Of a stretch of 64,000 nt of DNA, positions 43,114-52,898 are shown piece by piece. Numbering within the stretch: position 1 is the stretch's first letter; every line of letters starts with the position of its first letter. Under the pieces are notes generated by a model. That model ran no database searches. It was not told the DNA's origin and was given only the letters and a program-made list of their open reading frames with translations. Both the position numbers and the translations under genes were made by a program. Origin of the DNA: Allochromatium vinosum DSM 180 (GTDB taxonomy: Bacteria; Pseudomonadota; Gammaproteobacteria; Chromatiales; Chromatiaceae); NCBI RefSeq assembly GCF_000025485.1, contig NC_013851.1, positions 1,341,154 through 1,405,153 of the forward strand. Direction: 5' to 3'.

Positions 43114-44970
43114 TCAGATGGCCAGCTTGTTCAGTCGCCGACCGCCGTAGATCAGATTGATCAGGGCGCGCGAGCCGAGGATGGCGGTGAACATGGAGGT
43201 GACGATACCGATGAACAGCGTCACCGCGAAACCCTTGACCGGTCCGGTACCGAAGCTGAACAGCACCACGGCGGCGATCAGCGTGGTCACGTTGGCGTCG
43301 ACGATGGTCGAGAACGCCTTGTCATAGCCGGCATGGATGCTGGCCTGGGGCGAGTTGCCGTTGCGGATCTCTTCGCGGATGCGCTCGTAGATGAGCACGT
43401 TGGCATCCACGGCCATGCCGATGGTGAGCACGATACCGGCGATGCCGGGCAGGGTGAGGGTCGCTTGCAGCATCGAGAGCACGGCGATGGTCAGCACCAG
43501 ATTGACCACCAGGGCCAGATTCGCGACCAGACCGAACACCCGGTAGTAGACGGCCATGAACAGCAGGACCAGTCCCAGGCCGAGCATGACCGATTCCAGA
43601 CCCTGATCGATGTTGTCCTGACCCAGACTGGGGCCGATGGTGCGTTCCTCGACGATCTCGATCGGGGCGGCGAGCGCGCCGGAGCGCAGCAGGAGCGCCG
43701 TGTCGTGGGCCTCGTTGCTGCTGTCGAGTCCGGTGGTCTGGAAGCGCCGTCCGAACGGCTCGCGGATGGTCGCGACACTGATGACTTCCTCGACCTTGCG
43801 CGTGGTCTTGACCGGCTCGCCGTCGACCATCTGCGTCGTGGTGCGGTTCTCGATGAAGACCACGGCCATCGGCTTGCCGACGTTCTCGGTGGTCACGTCG
43901 CGCATGCGCCGCGCGCCCTGGCCGTCGAGATTGACGAACACCGCCGGGCTGCCGCTCTGGCTGTCGAAACCGGCCGAGGCGTCGGTGATCTGGTCGCCGG
44001 TGACGATCACCCGGCGCTTGAGCAGGATCGGGGTGCCGTTGCGTTCGTAGTAGAGCTTGCTGCCCACGGGCGGGCGTCCGGCGACGGCGTCGGCGACACT
44101 GCCCTCGGTGTCGACCAGACGGTATTCGAGCGTGGCGGTGGCGCCGAGGATATCCTTCAGCCGGCCCGGGTCCTGTGCGCCCGGCAGCTCGACGACGATG
44201 CGCCGATCGCCCTGACGGGCGATGCTCGGCTCGGCCACGCCGAGCGCGTTGACGCGGTTGCGCAGGGTGGTGATGTTCTGCTGGAGCGCGAAGTCCTTGA
44301 TCTTCTGCTGCTCGGTCTCGGGCAGGCCGGCGCGCAGCACGAAGGCGCCGGACTCTTCGCTCGGCTGGAAGTCGAGTTCGCGGAACTCGCGCTTGAGCTT
44401 CTTTTCGCCGGCTTCGCGGGAGGCGGCATCCTCGAAGCGGATCAGGATGTTGGTGCCGTCGCGGGTCAGGGTCAGATAGCGGATTTTGTCCTCGCGCAGC
44501 AGGGTGCGCAGATCGCCGCTGTAGCGCTCGACGGCCTGTTCGATCGCGGCCTCCATGTCGACGTCGATGACGACGTGGATACCGCCGCGCAGATCCAGAC
44601 CGAGCGACATCTGATTGAGACCCAGCCAGCGCATCCAGCCGGGCAGGTCGGCCGACTGGGTGAGCGCGGTGCGGTAGCGTTCGGACAGGGTGCGCTCGAT
44701 GGCCTCCTGACCGCGCAACTGTTCGCCGGGCGTGTCGAAACGGGCGAGCAGCTTGCCGCCTTCCAGGGACTCGATGCCCTTGAGCGGCACCTTGGCGTTC
44801 TCGAGCGCGGCCTTGATCTCGCCGGAACTGGCCGCGCCGATCTCATGACCGCGCGCGGCCGTGATCTCGATCGATGGGTCCTGGGAATAGAGGTTCGGCC
44901 AGGCCAGCAGCAGGCCGACCAGGATGACGCCCAGGATGAGTAGATTCTTCCACAAGGGGTATCGGTTCAT
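43114..44970 (-). CDS. secD: Protein translocase subunit SecD
   Basis: SecD (618 aa) is the larger partner of SecF, with one N-terminal helix, large periplasmic domains (P1 head and base) and five C-terminal helices. Signature stretches are LGLDLRGGIHVVIDVD, RIVVELPGAQDPGRLKDILG and GMAVDANVLIYERIREE. The ORF lies between yajC upstream and secF downstream, the standard order yajC-secD-secF. No tgt or queA gene precedes yajC in this window. Confidence 0.97.
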   Translation of the reverse strand: MNRYPLWKNLLILGVILVGLLLAWPNLYSQDPSIEITAARGHEIGAASSGEIKAALENAKVPLKGIESLEGGKLLARFDTPGEQLRGQEAIERTLSERYRTALTQSADLPGWMRWLGLNQMSLGLDLRGGIHVVIDVDMEAAIEQAVERYSGDLRTLLREDKIRYLTLTRDGTNILIRFEDAASREAGEKKLKREFRELDFQPSEESGAFVLRAGLPETEQQKIKDFALQQNITTLRNRVNALGVAEPSIARQGDRRIVVELPGAQDPGRLKDILGATATLEYRLVDTEGSVADAVAGRPPVGSKLYYERNGTPILLKRRVIVTGDQITDASAGFDSQSGSPAVFVNLDGQGARRMRDVTTENVGKPMAVVFIENRTTTQMVDGEPVKTTRKVEEVISVATIREPFGRRFQTTGLDSSNEAHDTALLLRSGALAAPIEIVEERTIGPSLGQDNIDQGLESVMLGLGLVLLFMAVYYRVFGLVANLALVVNLVLTIAVLSMLQATLTLPGIAGIVLTIGMAVDANVLIYERIREEIRNGNSPQASIHAGYDKAFSTIVDANVTTLIAAVVLFSFGTGPVKGFAVTLFIGIVTSMFTAILGSRALINLIYGGRRLNKLAI

Positions 44971-45072
44971 TGGGACTCCAACATTGGAGGATGGCGGTTC
45001 GCCGTGCGTGCTGGCGGGAGGCGTCTGGAGGGATCGCCGGACGGCGATCCGCTCCGGATCAGGAAGGCGGGA

Positions 45073-45408
45073 TCAGAGTTCCTGCAGCGTGCCCTTCGGC
45101 AGCACGGATTCCACGGCGGAGCGACGGATCTTGACCTTCATGCCGTCGGCGACCTCGACCAGGGCGAAGTTCTCGCCGAGATCGGCGATGCGTCCGGCCA
45201 TGCCGCCCATGGTGATGATCTCGTCACCCTTGGCCAGGGCCTCGATCATCTTGCGATGTTCTTTCTGGCGCTTGGCCTGCGGACGGATCAGCAGAAAGTA
45301 GAAGACGACCGCAAACAGCACCAGCGGCAGCAGGGCCATGAAGGGATCGCCGGCTGCCGGCGCGACGGCCTCGCCCTGGGCCAGGGCGTCGGAGATGAGA
45401 AAGCTCAT
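45073..45408 (-). CDS. yajC: Preprotein translocase accessory subunit YajC
   Basis: YajC (111 aa) has one transmembrane helix (about residues 22-44, FMALLPLVLFAVVFYFLLIRP) followed by the conserved RPQAKRQKEHRKMIEALAKGDEIIT segment. It associates with the SecDF complex. A GGAACC-rich upstream segment and the 161-bp gap to metG hold its promoter; none is clear to me. Confidence 0.95.
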   Translation of the reverse strand: MSFLISDALAQGEAVAPAAGDPFMALLPLVLFAVVFYFLLIRPQAKRQKEHRKMIEALAKGDEIITMGGMAGRIADLGENFALVEVADGMKVKIRRSAVESVLPKGTLQEL

Positions 45409-45569
45409 GGATCGGTTCCTTGGTTCAAGTGTCAGGTGGATCGCGCGACCAGCGGCGATTCACATTGGGCGCCAAGGGGCGCAAACGGGCCGTCGCGTTC
45501 GGGTCGAGGGACGGCCCACGAAAACAGCGCGGGATTATCGCACAGCCGGGACGCTGGAGTCTCCGCGCC

Positions 45570-47621
45570 TCACTTTACCTTCATCCCCGGCTCGGCCCCC
45601 GAATCCGGGCTGAGGATGAAGAGATCCTTTCCGCCCGGACCGGCCGCCAGCACCATGCCCTCGGAGACGCCGAAGCGCATCTTGCGCGGAGCCAGGTTGG
45701 CGACCATGACCGTCATCCGGCCTTCGAGTTCCTTGGGGTCATAAGCCGAGCGGATGCCGGCGAAAACGTTGCGCGTCTCGCCGCCAAGGTCGAGCGTGAG
45801 TTGCAGCAGCTTGTCGGCGCCCTCGACCAGACGGGCCTCGCGGATCAGGGCCACGCGCAGGTCGACCTTGGCAAAGCTGTCGTAGTCGATCGGCGCGGCG
45901 ACGGGGTCGCGTTCGAGGTGCGGATTGACTGCGGCCGGAGCGGCGGCGGCCACTGTCGACCCGGTGGCGCTCAGGTCTTCCTTGGACGCCTCCAGCATGG
46001 CTTCGATCTGCTTCGGGTCGACGCGCGTCATCAGCGGTTTGAAGGGAGCGATGACGTGATCGATCAGGGGCGTGGCCAGCGCCTCCCAGGTGAGCGGATC
46101 GATCCGGAGGAAGGACTCGGACTCGGCCGCCGTGGCGGGCAGGATGGGGCGCAGATAGCCGATCAGCACCCGGAACAGGTTGAGTCCCATGGAGCAGATG
46201 TCCTGCAACTCGGCCTCGCGTCCGTCCTGCTTGGCCACGACCCAGGGCGCCTTCTCGTCGATGTACTGATTGGCGCGGTCGGCCAGCGCCATGATCTCGC
46301 GCACGGCACGGCTGAACTCGCGCTTCTCATACGCCGCCGCGATCGAGTCACCGGCCGCGATGAACTCAGCGAACAGCTCGGGTTCGGCCAGCGCGCCCGA
46401 GAGCCGCCCGTCGAACCGCTTGCCGATGAACCCGGCGCAGCGGCTGGCGATGTTGACCACCTTGCCGACCAGATCGGCGTTGACGCGCGCCGTGAAGTCT
46501 TCGAGGTTCAGGTCGATGTCGTCGACGCTCGACCCCAGCTTGGCGGCGAAGTAGTAACGCAGATACTCGGGATTCAAGTGATCCAGGTAGGTGCGCGCCT
46601 TGATGAAGGTGCCGCGCGACTTGGACATCTTCTGTCCGTCGACGGTGAGGAAGCCGTGGGCGAAGATGGCGCTCGGCGTACGGAAGCCGGCCCCGTGCAG
46701 CATGGCCGGGAAGAACAGGGCATGGAAATAGATGATGTCCTTGCCGATGAAGTGATAGAGCTCAGCGGTCGAGTCCCGGCCCCAGAAGCGGTCGAAGTCC
46801 AGTCCGGGCGTCTTGTCACACAGGTTCTGGAAACTGGCCATGTAGCCGATGGGCGCATCCAGCCAGACATAGAAGAACTTGCCCGGATGGTCCGGGATCT
46901 CGAAGCCGAAGTAGGGCGCATCGCGCGAGATGTCCCACTCCTGGAGTCCGGCCTCGAACCATTCGTCGAGCTTGTTGGCGACCTCCTTCTGGAGACTGCC
47001 GCCGCGCGTCCATTCCTTGAGCATCGTCTCGAAATCGCCGAGCCGGAAGAAATAGTGATCCGACTCGCGCTGTTCGGGCACCGCGCCCGAGACCGCCGAG
47101 CGCGGATTCTTCAGCTCGGCCGGCGAATAGCTCGCCCCGCACGCCTCGCAGTTGTCGCCGTACTGATCGGGCGCGCCGCACTTGGGGCACTCGCCCTTGA
47201 TGAAGCGATCGGGCAGAAACATCTGCTCCACCGGATCATACGCCTGGGTGATCATGCGCTTGGCGATGTGTCCGGCATCGCGGTTGCGTTCGTAGATCAG
47301 GGTCGCGTAGTGCTGGTTCTCGGGCGAGTGGGTCGAGTGATAGTTGTCGAAGCCGACGCGGAAGGCGGCGAAGTCGGCCTGATGCTCCTCGGCGACCCGG
47401 GCGATGAGCTGCTCGGGCGTGATGCCCTCCTGGCGCGCGCGCAGCATGATCGGCGTGCCGTGGGCGTCGTCGGCGCAGACGTACCAGCAGTTGTGACCGC
47501 GCATCTTCTGGAACCGCGCCCAGATGTCGGTCTGGATGTACTCGACCAGATGGCCGATGTGGATCGGGCCGTTGGCATAGGGGAGGGCGCTGGTGATGAG
47601 GATGTCGCGGGGCTGGCTCAT
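45570..47621 (-). CDS. metG: Methionyl-tRNA synthetase
   Basis: MetG (683 aa) charges tRNA-Met. The class I signature reads [19 protein letters not shown]; the zinc knuckle has [18 protein letters not shown] (two CxxC pairs); the KMSKS loop is intact. The C-terminal tRNA-binding (Trbp/EMAP-like) domain follows an Ala/Pro-rich linker near residue 550. The full-length form with this dimerisation domain is usual for proteobacteria. It is divergent from apbC, the same neighbour as in E. coli. Confidence 0.97.
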   Translation of the reverse strand: MSQPRDILITSALPYANGPIHIGHLVEYIQTDIWARFQKMRGHNCWYVCADDAHGTPIMLRARQEGITPEQLIARVAEEHQADFAAFRVGFDNYHSTHSPENQHYATLIYERNRDAGHIAKRMITQAYDPVEQMFLPDRFIKGECPKCGAPDQYGDNCEACGASYSPAELKNPRSAVSGAVPEQRESDHYFFRLGDFETMLKEWTRGGSLQKEVANKLDEWFEAGLQEWDISRDAPYFGFEIPDHPGKFFYVWLDAPIGYMASFQNLCDKTPGLDFDRFWGRDSTAELYHFIGKDIIYFHALFFPAMLHGAGFRTPSAIFAHGFLTVDGQKMSKSRGTFIKARTYLDHLNPEYLRYYFAAKLGSSVDDIDLNLEDFTARVNADLVGKVVNIASRCAGFIGKRFDGRLSGALAEPELFAEFIAAGDSIAAAYEKREFSRAVREIMALADRANQYIDEKAPWVVAKQDGREAELQDICSMGLNLFRVLIGYLRPILPATAAESESFLRIDPLTWEALATPLIDHVIAPFKPLMTRVDPKQIEAMLEASKEDLSATGSTVAAAAPAAVNPHLERDPVAAPIDYDSFAKVDLRVALIREARLVEGADKLLQLTLDLGGETRNVFAGIRSAYDPKELEGRMTVMVANLAPRKMRFGVSEGMVLAAGPGGKDLFILSPDSGAEPGMKVK

Positions 47622-47863
47622 GGAGTGGCTCGGATACTCTGGGTGCGGATTGGATGTCTGGACGGCGAGGGCGGCGCTGCGCGCCCGCGCCCTTGGCCGG
47701 GAATTATCTCATGATTCGCGGTCGCCGCAGCCGGGTGTCTCTGGCGCGGAACTCATCCCATGCCTTATCCTTAGCGTTTTTCGCGGTTTTATCCGCGTTG
47801 AATTAGCGGCGGCTGATACCAAACTTGCAGCCAGCATCCGACCCAATCCAAGTGGAGTACCCC

Positions 47864-48955
47864 ATGTCCCAACCCACGAAAGACGCCATCGAATCCGCCA
47901 TCAAGGAGTACAGGGAGCCGCATCTCGGGCGCGACCTGGTCGCCGCCCATGCCATCCAGGACATCGCCATCGAAGGCGATCAGGTGCGGATCAAGGTCGT
48001 GCTCGGGTTTCCGGCCAAGGGGATTCAGCAAACCATCGCCGAGGCGCTCACCGAGCGGGTCTCAAAGGTGGACGGCGTCGGCGCGGTCGCAGTCGACGTG
48101 AGCTGGGAGATCAAGGCCCATTCGGTCCAGAAGTCCTTGAAGCCCATCGACAACGTCAAGAACATCATCGCCGTGGCATCGGGCAAGGGCGGCGTGGGCA
48201 AATCGACCACGGCCGTCAATCTGGCCCTGGCGCTGGCGGCCGAAGGGGCCAAGGTCGGACTGCTGGACGCCGACATCTATGGCCCCTCGCAGCCGCGCAT
48301 GCTCGGCATCAGCGGCCAGCCCGAGTCGAAGGACGGACGCACGCTCGAACCCATGGTCAGCCATGACATCCAGACCATGTCGATCGGGTTCCTGATCGAG
48401 GAAGAGACCCCGATGATCTGGCGCGGCCCCATGGTCACTCAGGCGCTGGAGCAGCTGCTCAACGACACCAACTGGTCGGATCTCGACTATCTGGTCATCG
48501 ACCTGCCGCCGGGCACGGGCGACACCCAGCTCACCCTGGCGCAGAAGGTGCCGGTCTCGGGCGCGATCATCGTCACCACGCCGCAGGACATCGCGCTGCT
48601 GGACGCGCGCAAGGGTCTGAAGATGTTCCAGAAGGTCGAGGTGCCGGTGCTCGGCATCGTCGAGAACATGAGCATCCACATCTGCTCCAAGTGCGGTCAC
48701 GAAGAACACATCTTCGGTCAGGGCGGCGGCCAGAGCATGTCGGATCAATACGGGATCGATCTGCTGGGCGCGCTGCCGCTCGACATCCAGATCCGCCAGG
48801 AGACCGACGGCGGCAAGCCCACGGTCGCCGCTCAGCCCGAGTCGCGTATCACCCAGATCTATCGCGAGATCGCCCGCAAGACCGCCGCCAAGCTCTCGCT
48901 CCAGGCCAAGGACTATGCGTCCAAGTTCCCGCGCATCGTGATCCAGAACACCTGA
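47864..48955 (+). CDS. apbC: Iron-sulfur cluster carrier protein ApbC/Mrp
   Basis: The 363-residue P-loop ATPase has an N-terminal MIP18-like domain (residues 1-95), the deviant Walker A SGKGGVGKSTTAVNLA near residue 105 and the Fe-S-binding CxxC motif in ICSKCGHEEHIFG. It carries 4Fe-4S clusters to apo-proteins. I chose the ATG at 47864 (GTGGAG upstream); the frame is open 13 codons earlier. The gene is divergent from metG over a 242-bp gap. Confidence 0.95.
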   Translation: MSQPTKDAIESAIKEYREPHLGRDLVAAHAIQDIAIEGDQVRIKVVLGFPAKGIQQTIAEALTERVSKVDGVGAVAVDVSWEIKAHSVQKSLKPIDNVKNIIAVASGKGGVGKSTTAVNLALALAAEGAKVGLLDADIYGPSQPRMLGISGQPESKDGRTLEPMVSHDIQTMSIGFLIEEETPMIWRGPMVTQALEQLLNDTNWSDLDYLVIDLPPGTGDTQLTLAQKVPVSGAIIVTTPQDIALLDARKGLKMFQKVEVPVLGIVENMSIHICSKCGHEEHIFGQGGGQSMSDQYGIDLLGALPLDIQIRQETDGGKPTVAAQPESRITQIYREIARKTAAKLSLQAKDYASKFPRIVIQNT

Positions 48956-49004
48956 CAGCCCGCTCTCCGACCCCTCTCGCTCGCCGGGAGGGGGCGCAAA
49001 CGGT

Positions 49005-49859
49005 TCAGGCCGTGAAGCGGACCTGTACGTCCCGTGGCGGAGCCTGATGTGGGGCGCTCGTGACCAGCAAACGGGCGCCGGCGCGGACATAGTCTTCGGC
49101 ATTGCGCGCGTTGATGCCGCCGGCCGCACCCACCAGCACTGTCAAACCGCGCGCGCCGAGCGCGTCGACGACCTCGGCGACGCCTTCCGGCATGAACTTC
49201 TCCAGTTGCAGCACATCGGCTCCGGCCTTGGCCCAGTCGAGCGCTTCCTCCAGGCTATGCACCTCGACCACCACCCGCTTCTCGGGCGCCTGTCGCCGCA
49301 GGTCGGCGATGGCCGTGGCGGGTGAGGCGTCGGTCAGGAACTGGCGATGCTCAGCGAATACCAGGATAGTCTCCGACAACCCGCAGCGATGCATCACGGC
49401 TCCACCGGCGCGGAACGCCTTGACCGCCAGACGGCGCGTTCCAGGCACATTCTTGCGCGTGCCGGCGACGATGGCGTCGGGATGACCGCGCCGTGCGGCG
49501 GCCTGGATCGCCGCCGCGCTGCTGGCCATTCCCGAACACCATTCCATCAGCGTCTGCGCGCTCTTCCAGGCGCGATGCAGCGCGCCGGCCGACCCGGTCG
49601 CCGTGAGCAGCGGCGTTCCAGGTTCGGCCGTGCGTCCGGACGGTGCCTGGAGTTCGCTCCGGGCGCCGCACAGCGCAAACAGTCGCACCGCCTCCTCGGT
49701 CCCGCAGACGACCATGGGGTCGCGTGCCTCGAACCGGATACGGCCGGCACGTCCGGCGATGCCGAGCGCCTCGGTGGTGAGATCGCCGAAGGGAACGTCC
49801 TCGGCGAGCAGGGCCTGGAGTTCGTGGTCGCTGAGCACGGGTGTGTCTGTCGAATACAT
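49005..49859 (-). CDS. modD: ModD, NadC-like (quinolinate phosphoribosyltransferase-fold) protein of molybdenum metabolism
   Basis: The 284-residue protein has the nicotinate/quinolinate phosphoribosyltransferase fold: LLAEDVPFGDLTTEALG at the N-terminus, TLMEWCSGMAS, ATRKNVPGTRRLAVKAF-type active-site stretch (here AGTRKNVPGTR) and LEKFMPEGVAEVV. ModD proteins are distinguished from NadC by this pattern and usually lie with molybdate transport genes; none are visible here. The role of ModD is not firmly established. The ORF opens further upstream, but the start at 49859 gives the usual length. A NadC function is the alternative. Confidence 0.75.
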   Translation of the reverse strand: MYSTDTPVLSDHELQALLAEDVPFGDLTTEALGIAGRAGRIRFEARDPMVVCGTEEAVRLFALCGARSELQAPSGRTAEPGTPLLTATGSAGALHRAWKSAQTLMEWCSGMASSAAAIQAAARRGHPDAIVAGTRKNVPGTRRLAVKAFRAGGAVMHRCGLSETILVFAEHRQFLTDASPATAIADLRRQAPEKRVVVEVHSLEEALDWAKAGADVLQLEKFMPEGVAEVVDALGARGLTVLVGAAGGINARNAEDYVRAGARLLVTSAPHQAPPRDVQVRFTA

Positions 49860-50210
49860 CAGTATCGTGTCCTTGGGTCGAATCGAGTCTCGCCGATGGG
49901 CGGGTGTCGTGTTTCGCGCACGCGTCCTGGGGCCGCGAGCAGACGGGCTTCGCGCGGCCGGCCGTCGCCAAACGCTTGATTCCCTGACATCGGGAGGTCG
50001 AAAGGCGGGTTTTTTGGTAGTGTGTCCCAAACAGGGGCCGGCCGCATCGAAAAGCATCAAGGCAAAAAGCAGACCGATCTGCGCGTCTGTCGTCGCCGGC
50101 TGGTATTCGGGCGCGACGGATCACACATGGATTACAGTAGGATTCGTCCGGACTCTCGACATCCGCCATGTCGACAGCCTTAGAACCGTCAACTCAGGAG
50201 CACGCCCAGC
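49860..50210. other. Divergent gap between modD and ferritin
   Basis: These 351 bp hold the promoters of modD (-) and of the ferritin operon (+). I see a T6 run near 50009 and a GATTACAGTAGGATTC stretch before the ferritin gene but no promoter, Fur box or ModE site that I would defend. Open frames here are shadows. Confidence 0.4.
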
Positions 50211-50744
50211 ATGATTTCCCAAGCCATGGCTCAGCGCCTCAGCACCCAGATCAATCGCGAACTGTATTCGGCCTATTTCTATCTCGGACTCTCGGCCCAG
50301 GCCGAGTCCATGAACCTCCGGGGCGTGGCCGCTTGGTTCTTCGCCAAGCATGGCGAGGAGCAGACGCATGCGCTCAAGATGTACCGCTATCTGATCGACC
50401 AGGGCGCAACGGTCGCCTTCAGCGACGTGGCCGCACCGGCGAGCGTCGAGCGCGGCGTGCTCCCCATGTTCGAGCGCACCCTGGAGCACGAGCGCTCCGT
50501 GACAGCGGCCATCAACGAGCTGGTCGATCAGGCACTCTCCGAGAAGGATCATGCCACCCACATCTTCCTGCAATGGTTCATCACCGAGCAGATCGAGGAG
50601 GAGGCCACGGTCGACGACATCATCGGGCGGGTGCGGCTGTTCGGGGATCAGGGGCAGTCGCTGCTCATGATCGACAACGAACTCGGGGCTCTGGCCAAGC
50701 AGATGGCGACCGGCGCGGCGCCCGCCTCCGGTACCGCAGCCTGA
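50211..50744 (+). CDS. Non-haem ferritin (FtnA-like)
   Basis: The 177-residue four-helix protein stores iron as ferric mineral. Ferroxidase-centre residues are present: Glu in NRELYSAYFYLG, Glu/His in HGEEQTHALKMY, Glu in LEHERSVT and Gln/Glu in FITEQIEEEAT. AGGAG lies 12 nt before the ATG. The length and motifs match FtnA of gammaproteobacteria. A small Cys-rich peptide gene starts 30 nt downstream, possibly in the same transcript. Confidence 0.93.
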   Translation: MISQAMAQRLSTQINRELYSAYFYLGLSAQAESMNLRGVAAWFFAKHGEEQTHALKMYRYLIDQGATVAFSDVAAPASVERGVLPMFERTLEHERSVTAAINELVDQALSEKDHATHIFLQWFITEQIEEEATVDDIIGRVRLFGDQGQSLLMIDNELGALAKQMATGAAPASGTAA

Positions 50745-50774
50745 GATCGAGGCTATACGAGGCACGCGAGATCC

Positions 50775-50849
50775 ATGGCTAAGAAGTCCGACAAATGCTG
50801 TAAGAAGTACCGCGAGGGCAAGCGTTGCAAGAAGTGTCCAAAGGGCTGA
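50775..50849 (+). CDS. 24-residue Cys/Lys-rich peptide
   Basis: The tiny ORF encodes MAKKSDKCCKKYREGKRCKK followed by CPKG: four cysteines (CC-x9-C-x2-C) and eleven basic residues in 24. It resembles the short KCCKKY...CKKCP peptides that I recall from other proteobacteria, whose function is unknown. It could bind a metal (iron or zinc) or nucleic acid. No canonical ribosome-binding site is evident (GCGAGATCC precedes the ATG). It lies between ferritin and a gene that starts 4 nt later, so it is part of a compact gene set. Confidence 0.6.
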   Translation: MAKKSDKCCKKYREGKRCKKCPKG

Positions 50850-50853
50850 ACGC

Positions 50854-52233
50854 TTGAACGCTCGCCTCACCGATCGCTTCTCGCTCCAGCATCACATCGA
50901 GCATTCGGCACTCACAGCGGCCGCCCCGCTCCTGGAGGATCTCAGGACCAAGCCGGGGTTGATCTTTCGGCTGGGCATCAAGAGCGCCCCGCTGTTCGTC
51001 GGTCAGGCGCTTTTCATCGCCGAGCAGTCGATCATCGACGACGTCGAGGCGATCTATTTCTTCACCCGCGAGGGTGAATTCTTCGAGCGTGTCTTCGCGT
51101 CCGTGGTCCCGAACGGGCGTCTGGCCAATCATCGCCTGCCGAACAGCCGCCTGCTGGAGGTCAGCCGGCTGGCGACCTTCTCGGCTTCGCTGCGTACCGT
51201 GAGTCTCGACGAGATGCGCCGGCTCTGGAGTCTCTACGACAGCCAGTCGCTGTTCGCGCTCGCCCGCTCGCTCGGTCTGGAGCCGCAGGCTCTGGAGCCG
51301 ATCTGCGCACGGCACGGCCTGCCGCTCGCAGAGACCATCGTGCATCCCTGGCTCGATGTACGGGTCAAAGCGCTCTTCACCGATCCGGTCTTCGTGCGCT
51401 TCGTCTCCGACAAGATCGCCGCCGATCGGCGCGCGGCTCTGAGCTATTTTGCGCAACAGGGGTTGGTCGATGGGCGCGGCCCCTTTGGTCTGGTCGATAT
51501 CGGCTGGCGCGGCACCATCCAGGACAATCTTGCGTTGCTGCTGCCGAACACACGCTTCTTCGGGTATTACCTCGGGTTGCAGCGCTTCCTCAACCCCCAG
51601 CCACCGAACGGTCTCAAGCGCGCCTATGGTCCGGACGCCAACCTGAGTCTGTTCTTCAGTCACCTGCTCGACGCCGTCTCGCCGATGGAGATGCTCTGCA
51701 ATTCGCCGCACGGCAGCGTCATGGGCTATCGCCTGGAGGGAGGAGGCGCGCATGCGCTGCGTCTGAGCGAGCCGACCGAAAACACCGTCCATGCCGAAGT
51801 GGTGCGACACTTCCAGGACGGCGTGCTCTTCGCCTGTCGCCACTGGGCGCCTCATGTCGAGGCCCATTCGATCCGCAGTCAGGATCTGCGCGAGCAGGCC
51901 TGCCAGCTCTGGAACGACCTGATCGAGCGGCCCGACCGCCAGGTCTCGGAGGCCTATGCCGCGCTCAAGCACAACGACGTCTTCGGTGTCGGCGGCTTCG
52001 TCGACAAGCGTGTCGTGCCATCGCCTTGGCGCATGATTCGCGGGATCGTCTCGCCGGAGGACAGGCGCGCGGTCATCCTCTACATCAAGCAGACCCAATG
52101 GAGTTCGGGTCTGTGGCAGCGCCGCGACCTGCGGCCGGTGCATCGCCTGATGCTGATAGCCGCTCTGACCCTGGGGCGGACTTACAAACATCTGCGCATG
52201 TGGATGCATTACCATCTCGTGACCAGGCGTTGA
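50854..52233 (+). CDS. COG5610-like (HAD-related) protein, unknown function
   Basis: The 459-residue protein shows the pattern of the C-terminal part of COG5610 (predicted HAD hydrolases of surface-polysaccharide gene sets): IYFFTREGEFFERVF, FGLVDIGWRGTIQDNLALLL and FFGYYLGL. The N-terminal DxD HAD motif (usually FDIFDTL) is absent, so catalysis is doubtful. It starts with TTG at 50854 with AAGGG upstream, 4 nt after the Cys-rich peptide stop. No signal peptide. It precedes the Sia genes on the same strand and may share their transcript, which would suggest a link to surface or biofilm properties. Confidence 0.6.
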   Translation: MNARLTDRFSLQHHIEHSALTAAAPLLEDLRTKPGLIFRLGIKSAPLFVGQALFIAEQSIIDDVEAIYFFTREGEFFERVFASVVPNGRLANHRLPNSRLLEVSRLATFSASLRTVSLDEMRRLWSLYDSQSLFALARSLGLEPQALEPICARHGLPLAETIVHPWLDVRVKALFTDPVFVRFVSDKIAADRRAALSYFAQQGLVDGRGPFGLVDIGWRGTIQDNLALLLPNTRFFGYYLGLQRFLNPQPPNGLKRAYGPDANLSLFFSHLLDAVSPMEMLCNSPHGSVMGYRLEGGGAHALRLSEPTENTVHAEVVRHFQDGVLFACRHWAPHVEAHSIRSQDLREQACQLWNDLIERPDRQVSEAYAALKHNDVFGVGGFVDKRVVPSPWRMIRGIVSPEDRRAVILYIKQTQWSSGLWQRRDLRPVHRLMLIAALTLGRTYKHLRMWMHYHLVTRR

Positions 52234-52329
52234 CGGCATCGCAGATGACCGAGGATTGCATTGACCTCGGCCCCGTTCGGTCGCTACCTTAAGTCATCGA
52301 TGCGAATTACCGCTCTCAACGAGGCCCGC

Positions 52330-52884
52330 ATGCCGATCGCCACCCAGTACTTCGACGTTCACCAGCGGATGCGCGATCAGGGCGTGATTTTCTCCTTCGT
52401 CGGCTATGTCTCCGAGGGCATCCTGTTCTCGCTCGGCGAGGCGCTGAAACAGAAGATGCGCCTGGAGGAGACCGACGCCAATGTCACCAAACGTGTCTTC
52501 TCGATCTTCGTCGAACAGGTCCAGAACATCATCCGCTACTCGGCCGAGCGGCTGCACGCCGACAGCGGCACTCCGGCCGAGATGAGTTCGGGCCTGATCA
52601 CGGTCGGGCGCGATGCCACGCACTTCTTCGTGGTCTGCGGCAACATCGTCGGGCGCTCCGAGGGCGAGGATCTGCGCGTCCGGCTCGATGAGCTGGTGCG
52701 CATGGATCCCGACACGATCAAGAGCTACTACCGCGAGAAGCTGCGCGAGCCGCCCGAGGCCGGCAGTCGCGGCGCGAGCATCGGTCTGATCGAGATCGCG
52801 CGCCGCTCGACGCGCCCGATCGAGTTCGGACTGACTGAACTCGACGCGGATCGCGCCTTCTTTTGTCTCAAAGCCTATATCTGA
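52330..52884 (+). CDS. siaB: SiaB-type protein kinase
   Basis: The 184-residue protein resembles SiaB, the kinase that phosphorylates SiaC in the SiaABCD c-di-GMP switch. Typical features are FSFVGYVSEGILFSLGEALK at the start, VEQVQNIIRYS, ITVGRDATHFFVVCGNIV and the glycine-rich GASIGLIEIARRS resembling a GHKL ATP lid. ATG 52330 with GAGG 5 nt upstream is chosen; ATG 52300 and TTG 52261 are also open. It begins a run siaB-siaC-siaD on one strand. Confidence 0.8.
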   Translation: MPIATQYFDVHQRMRDQGVIFSFVGYVSEGILFSLGEALKQKMRLEETDANVTKRVFSIFVEQVQNIIRYSAERLHADSGTPAEMSSGLITVGRDATHFFVVCGNIVGRSEGEDLRVRLDELVRMDPDTIKSYYREKLREPPEAGSRGASIGLIEIARRSTRPIEFGLTELDADRAFFCLKAYI

Positions 52885-52898
52885 ATACAGTCCGACCG

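Noticed and set aside
43099-44943. 614-codon + strand frame opposite secD
   Set aside because: Shadow of secD with repetitive Asp/Gly/Gln-rich translation; SecD motifs are on the - strand.
48959-49000. Intrinsic terminator between apbC and modD
   Set aside because: A CCCCTC/GAGGGG hairpin exists, but there is no T-run and the stem is short; it is noted only as similar to the rnfC-rnfD element.
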